Assembly: GCA_049794535.1 (NCBI GenBank)
Contig: JBARCX010000255.1
Coordinates: 1 to 9,497 of the forward strand
DNA from: JBARCX01 sp049794535
Lineage (GTDB): Bacteria > Pseudomonadota > Gammaproteobacteria > Xanthomonadales > Rhodanobacteraceae
Length of the DNA: 9,497 nt
Direction: 5' to 3'
Made by a program: the position numbers and the translations under genes. The notes under the pieces were generated by a model that had not been told where the DNA came from, ran no database searches, and saw only the letters and a list, made by a program, of their open reading frames with translations. Positions 7,329 through 9,497 of this stretch are shown here, in pieces; within the stretch, counting starts at the first letter, position 1; each line of letters begins with the position of its first letter.

Positions 7329-7352
7329 AGAGAGCCTCTGAGTAGGCTCTCT
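7329..7352. terminator. Bidirectional intrinsic-type terminator between convergent genes
   Basis: AGAGAGCCT (7329-7337) pairs exactly with AGGCTCTCT (7344-7352) around a 6-nt loop, CTGAGT. On the plus strand it is followed by the pyrimidine tract TCTTC, as expected 24 nt after the mltD-like stop. On the minus strand it begins 3 nt past the stop of the small protein gene, although no T-run follows on that side. Confidence 0.7.
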
Positions 7353-7355
7353 TCT

Positions 7356-7799
7356 TCAGGCAGCGGCGCTGGAATTCATCCATTGAGCCGTAGCGTCGGG
7401 TGCGCTGCTGCTGTGCACTTCTTTCAATTCGCGTAGCAAGCGCAGCAGTTGGCGATGTTGCGGCTGCAGGCTTGGGTGCGGCGTGTCTTTGGTCTCGTGA
7501 TAAGCCACGGCGAGCCATAGCGCGATACCGCGTAGCGAAACCTCGGGGTTGTCCGACTGCGCACGGTTGAAACCGATGCTGGTGCCCTGGCCCCACGGCA
7601 TATAGCGCTCGCCCGGGGGCGTGCCGTAAAGATGGGGGAAGTCGCACTGCGAGGCTTGGCCAATTTCGCGCAGCGCCAGCATGCTGAGGCGGGCGCGGCT
7701 GCGCGTAGGGAGTGCTTGGATCCTGTTCTCGATTTCACGGAACTGGCGTTGTAGCTGCCGAGCACGGTTCATCGCGATAAGGCGGGTGAAGATGTGCAT
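7356..7799 (-). CDS. Small cytosolic protein of unknown function
   Basis: I do not recognise this 147-residue protein. It has no signal peptide or membrane segment. The N-terminal third is basic and helical, likely a coiled coil (MNRARQLQRQFREIENRIQALPTRSRARLSML). The middle holds a Trp/Gly/Pro-rich segment (HLYGTPPGERYMPWGQG, about 57-73), followed by a helix with WLAVAYHETKDTPHPSLQPQHRQLLRLLRELKEV. The tail is Ser/Ala rich. Coding is supported by a normal ribosome binding site (GAGG about 6 nt before the ATG at 7799 on the minus strand), good codon use, a clean convergent terminator and the absence of a better frame. The Met ten codons in (MNRARQ) is an alternative start. It is separated from psd upstream by a hairpin, so it probably has its own promoter in 7800-7898. 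Confidence 0.75.
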   Translation of the reverse strand: MHIFTRLIAMNRARQLQRQFREIENRIQALPTRSRARLSMLALREIGQASQCDFPHLYGTPPGERYMPWGQGTSIGFNRAQSDNPEVSLRGIALWLAVAYHETKDTPHPSLQPQHRQLLRLLRELKEVHSSSAPDATAQWMNSSAAA

Positions 7800-7853
7800 G
7801 CTGTCCTCGATCTCAGGGCCGCGCGGGCGGGCACTAAGGACGAAGCATACTGG

Positions 7854-7866
7854 ACTGCAGTGCAGT
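7854..7866. promoter_or_regulatory. 13-bp palindrome upstream of the small protein gene, operator-like
   Basis: ACTGCA (7854-7859), a central G, and TGCAGT (7861-7866) form a perfect inverted repeat 55 nt upstream of the start at 7799. On the minus strand a possible -10 (TATGCT) lies immediately downstream of it, so it could be a repressor or activator site. Such a short palindrome may also be chance. Confidence 0.25.
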
Positions 7867-7898
7867 TGTGCGCCTAAAACGTCACAAAACGACGCAGT

Positions 7899-7921
7899 GC
7901 GTCACGCATTGAGCGTGACGC
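7899..7921 (-). terminator. psd terminator hairpin
   Basis: GCGTCACGC (7899-7907) and GCGTGACGC (7913-7921) are exact reverse complements around the loop ATTGA. It lies 17 nt past the psd stop on the minus strand. The following minus-strand sequence has two separate T4 stretches further on, rather than an immediate U-tract, so termination is likely but not textbook. Confidence 0.6.
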
Positions 7922-7938
7922 CTATTGGCGGGCCTGAA

Positions 7939-8787
7939 TCAGATGCTCTGCCGGGCGCCAAGCCGTTGCCCCACCTGTACGGCTTGCTGCGGCTGCAGGG
8001 CGTCGAGCTCAGCCAAGCCTTCCGGCAGCAGCAGGATGACGGTAGAACCCATGTTGAAGCGGGCCATCTCGGCAAAACGCTCCAGGGTGATGTTCTGGCC
8101 TTCGAACGACTTGCGCCGTATGGATGATGCATAAGGCGGAATGACCAGCCCGTCCCATACGGTAGCTACCGAAGAAACCAGGATCGCACCCACCATCACC
8201 ACCACAAACGGCCCGTGCTCACCCTCGAAGTGACACACCAGTCGCTCGTTGCGGGCGAACAGTCGCGGGATCGCCGCTACGGCGAACGGCGCCACACTGA
8301 AGATGCGGCCCGGCACATGCACCGTCTCCTTCAGGGTTCCGGCGAGCGGCATATGCACGCGGTGGTAGTCGCGTGGTGACAGGTAGACGGTGACAAAACG
8401 GCCGTTGCGATAAGGCTTGGCGGCAGTTTCATCGCCTCCGAGCAATTCCGCGGCCGTGTAGTCCTGACCCTTGGCCTGAAAGATGCGGCCATCGACGATG
8501 GGGCCGGACTGGCTAATGCGTCCGTCGGCAGGCGAGAGCAGGGTGTTCGAGGCCGTATCCGGGCGACGGGCATCGGCACGCAACTTGCGCGTGAAGAAGG
8601 CATTGAAATGCTGGTAGGCCAAGGCATCCGGTTGCGCAGCTTCGGCCATATTGACCTGGTAATTGCGCACGATGGTGCTGATCAGCCAGTTCTTCCAGGG
8701 CACGAAAGTCCAGCGTGTAGCCCAATAGACCACGCGTGACAGTGCGCGATGCGGAAGGATGTATTGCAGGAGGACGTTGAAAGTCAT
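7939..8787 (-). CDS. psd: Phosphatidylserine decarboxylase proenzyme
   Basis: Psd converts phosphatidylserine to phosphatidylethanolamine at the inner membrane, the last step of PE synthesis. The 282-residue proenzyme matches the bacterial type-I form in length and layout. It starts TFNVLLQYILPHRALSRVVYWAT, a membrane-associated N-terminus like that of E. coli (LQYILP). The self-cleavage triad is visible: D88 in SPADGR, H145 (with H142) in YHRVHMPLAG, and S248 in MGST. Cleavage between G247 and S248 would give a beta chain of 247 residues and a short alpha chain whose Ser becomes the pyruvoyl cofactor. The usual motif is LGST; here Met replaces Leu at the position before Gly, a conservative change that should not stop processing. 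The start at 8787 gives the family N-terminus, though its Shine-Dalgarno is weak. The gene appears to be transcribed alone. Confidence 0.96.
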   Translation of the reverse strand: MTFNVLLQYILPHRALSRVVYWATRWTFVPWKNWLISTIVRNYQVNMAEAAQPDALAYQHFNAFFTRKLRADARRPDTASNTLLSPADGRISQSGPIVDGRIFQAKGQDYTAAELLGGDETAAKPYRNGRFVTVYLSPRDYHRVHMPLAGTLKETVHVPGRIFSVAPFAVAAIPRLFARNERLVCHFEGEHGPFVVVMVGAILVSSVATVWDGLVIPPYASSIRRKSFEGQNITLERFAEMARFNMGSTVILLLPEGLAELDALQPQQAVQVGQRLGARQSI

Positions 8788-8895
8788 TCCGCAAGTATGA
8801 ACGAAGTGGGGGATTATTACGCCTTGGGTCGTTCTCCCTTTTGGGAGGGAGATTGCGGGATAGCGCGACTATTGAGCGGCGTCGTCTTTGTGTGA
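8788..8895. other. psd upstream region without a gene
   Basis: This stretch should hold the minus-strand psd promoter; the nearest -10-like string is TAATAAT (minus strand, about 8814-8820), without a convincing -35. A small stem, CTCCC (8834-8838) and GGGAG (8843-8847) with a TTTT loop, lies further upstream. I see no coding sequence, and it does not match the repeat copies to its right. Confidence 0.4.
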
Positions 8896-9180
8896 GCGAT
8901 ATCGCCAGTGGGTCGCTTACGCAGCGGGCGTTTCGACCACCTGCCGGCGGCCGAGTCACCTTTCTTTGTTGGCCCACGCACACGCAGGAGCGAGTGCGAA
9001 CAGCGCAGCTGGCCCGAAGGGCGGAGGGCATGGATACCCGGAGTCAAGAAACGTAACCCAAAGAAATGGCCTTACGAGCGGGTAGCACGCCGTGGGATAG
9101 AAGCGTTGGAAGATTCACGCAATCGGATAGTCCGCTGCCCAAGGTTAGACACACGTCTACACCGCAACGCGCCGTAGCGG
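8896..9180 (+). repeat. Dispersed repeat, copy A (long form, 285 bp)
   Basis: This unit aligns with 9281-9497 in direct orientation over its whole length. Bases 8896-8976 match 9281-9361 with two substitutions in 81 positions, and 9046-9180 match 9362-9497 apart from scattered changes and a variable patch near 9145-9160. Copy A has 69 extra bases (8977-9045) absent from copy B. The unit opens with the 10-bp palindrome GCGATATCGC and ends with CGCAACGCGCCGTAGCGG. Short frames run through it, but they do not behave as genes (see the rejected list). I take it as a non-coding dispersed repeat, probably with further copies in the genome. Confidence 0.85.
8977..9045 (+). repeat. 69-bp segment present only in repeat copy A
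   Basis: The segment begins CGCACACGCAGGAGCGAG and ends ACCCGGAGTC. It separates the left arm TTTCTTTG and the first bases of the right arm from the remaining AAGAAA, interrupting a hairpin that is intact in copy B. Whether it is an insertion in A or a deletion in B cannot be decided from two copies. Confidence 0.7.
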
Positions 9181-9194
9181 TGAGGGCTTAAGGC
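9163..9194 (+). repeat. Right end of copy A, inverted match to the left end of copy B
   Basis: Read as its reverse complement, this 32-bp stretch matches 9252-9283 at 27 of 32 positions, with four of the five mismatches being transitions. It starts CGCAACGCGCCG and runs to the CTTAA-containing end, suggesting that the repeat's true end extends about 14 bp beyond the A/B direct-repeat boundary. Confidence 0.65.
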
Positions 9195-9251
9195 GTAGGG
9201 GGTGCCGTGATACGGGCCGGTTGGATTGAACATCTCGATGTCGGCCAGATT

Positions 9252-9283
9252 GCTTTAAGTCCTTATCGCTTCGGCGCGTTGCG
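9252..9283 (+). repeat. Left terminal inverted repeat of copy B
   Basis: Its inner 17 bp, CGCTTCGGCGCGTTGCG (9267-9283), are the exact reverse complement of 9480-9496 at the other end of copy B. The full 32 bp also match the end of copy A in inverted orientation. Copy A has no equivalent sequence at its own left side, so its left end appears lost or replaced. Confidence 0.7.
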
Positions 9284-9345
9284 ATATCGCCAGTGTGTCG
9301 CTTACGCAGCGGGCGTTTCGACCACCTGCCGGCGGCCGAGTCACC

Positions 9346-9367
9346 TTTCTTTGCTGGCCCAAAGAAA
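9346..9367. repeat. Internal hairpin of repeat copy B
   Basis: TTTCTTTG (9346-9353) and CAAAGAAA (9360-9367) are exact reverse complements around the loop CTGGCC. CAAAGAAA occurs again at 9375-9382. In copy A the left arm is at 8961-8968 and the right arm is split by the 69-bp segment. Confidence 0.6.
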
Positions 9368-9479
9368 CGTAACCCAAAGAAATGGCCTTTCGAGCTGGTA
9401 GCACGCCGTGGGATAGAAGCGTTGGAAGATCTACGCGATCAGATAGTCCGCTACCCAAGGCCAAACAATGCGGCTACAC

Positions 9480-9496
9480 CGCAACGCGCCGAAGCG
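9480..9496 (+). repeat. Right terminal inverted repeat of copy B (partial)
   Basis: CGCAACGCGCCGAAGCG is the exact reverse complement of 9267-9283. From copy A the full end is expected to continue about 15 bp past the window. Confidence 0.7.
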
Positions 9497-9497
9497 G

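Larger units (their letters stand above)
9281..9497 (+). repeat. Dispersed repeat, copy B (short form, reaches window edge)
   Basis: This is the second direct copy, 217 bp within the window and without the 69-bp segment. With its left inverted repeat (from 9252) and right inverted repeat (from 9480, cut by the window end) it has the build of a miniature inverted-repeat element. It too opens with GCGATATCGC. A frame is open from 9230 to the window end but has no ATG or ribosome binding site, and comparison with copy A argues against coding. Confidence 0.85.

Noticed and set aside
8908..9177. Possible small protein encoded by repeat copy A, with a matching open frame in copy B (9230 to window end)
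   Set aside because: When copies A and B are compared in this frame, every codon difference I could align (for example TAC/TTC, CGG/CTG, TCA/CTA, AAT/GAT, CGG/CAG, TGC/TAC) changes the amino acid and none is silent, which is the opposite of coding constraint. There is no good ribosome binding site, and the 69-bp difference being a multiple of three is probably chance.
8788..9497. Insertion sequence, phage attachment site or CRISPR array in the gene-free right end
   Set aside because: There is no transposase or integrase motif, no tRNA gene, and the repeats are two long unequal copies rather than short regularly spaced units.

Overview
The window looks like chromosomal DNA of a gammaproteobacterium of the Xanthomonadales, most probably the Rhodanobacteraceae (Dyella/Rhodanobacter type). 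I infer this from the GC content (about 60% in a hand count of part of rimO), the style of the housekeeping proteins, and a dispersed non-coding repeat of a kind common between genes in that group. No database search was possible, so the taxonomic call is an inference.

Layout, left to right. (1) The 3' end of a gene for an outer-membrane beta-barrel protein, visibly poorer in GC (about 50%). (2) A plus-strand group: rimO (ribosomal protein S12 methylthiotransferase), a DUF3025 gene 6 nt after it and probably co-transcribed, and then a separate gene for a small exported protein with its own strong ribosome binding site. (3) A convergent junction with a strong hairpin, followed on the minus strand by greB (transcript cleavage factor) and, upstream of it, a HerA-like/DUF853 P-loop ATPase of the YjgR type. 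(4) A divergent promoter region leading to an MltD-like membrane-bound lytic transglycosylase on the plus strand. (5) A second convergent junction with a bidirectional hairpin, then on the minus strand a small unrecognised cytosolic protein and the phosphatidylserine decarboxylase gene psd, each apparently its own transcription unit. (6) About 700 nt without a convincing gene, holding two direct copies of a repeat of roughly 220-285 bp. The second copy has matching inverted ends and continues to the window edge.

The genes do not form one pathway. They are mostly housekeeping functions: translation fidelity (rimO), transcription (greB), cell wall remodelling (mltD) and membrane lipid synthesis (psd), plus envelope and unknown proteins. 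I see no defence system, phage, CRISPR array, tRNA, rRNA or complete insertion sequence. The most unusual part is the repeat region at the right end, which looks like a small non-autonomous (MITE-like) or dispersed palindromic element family. It is the best target for follow-up, but I do not see an undescribed multi-gene system here.
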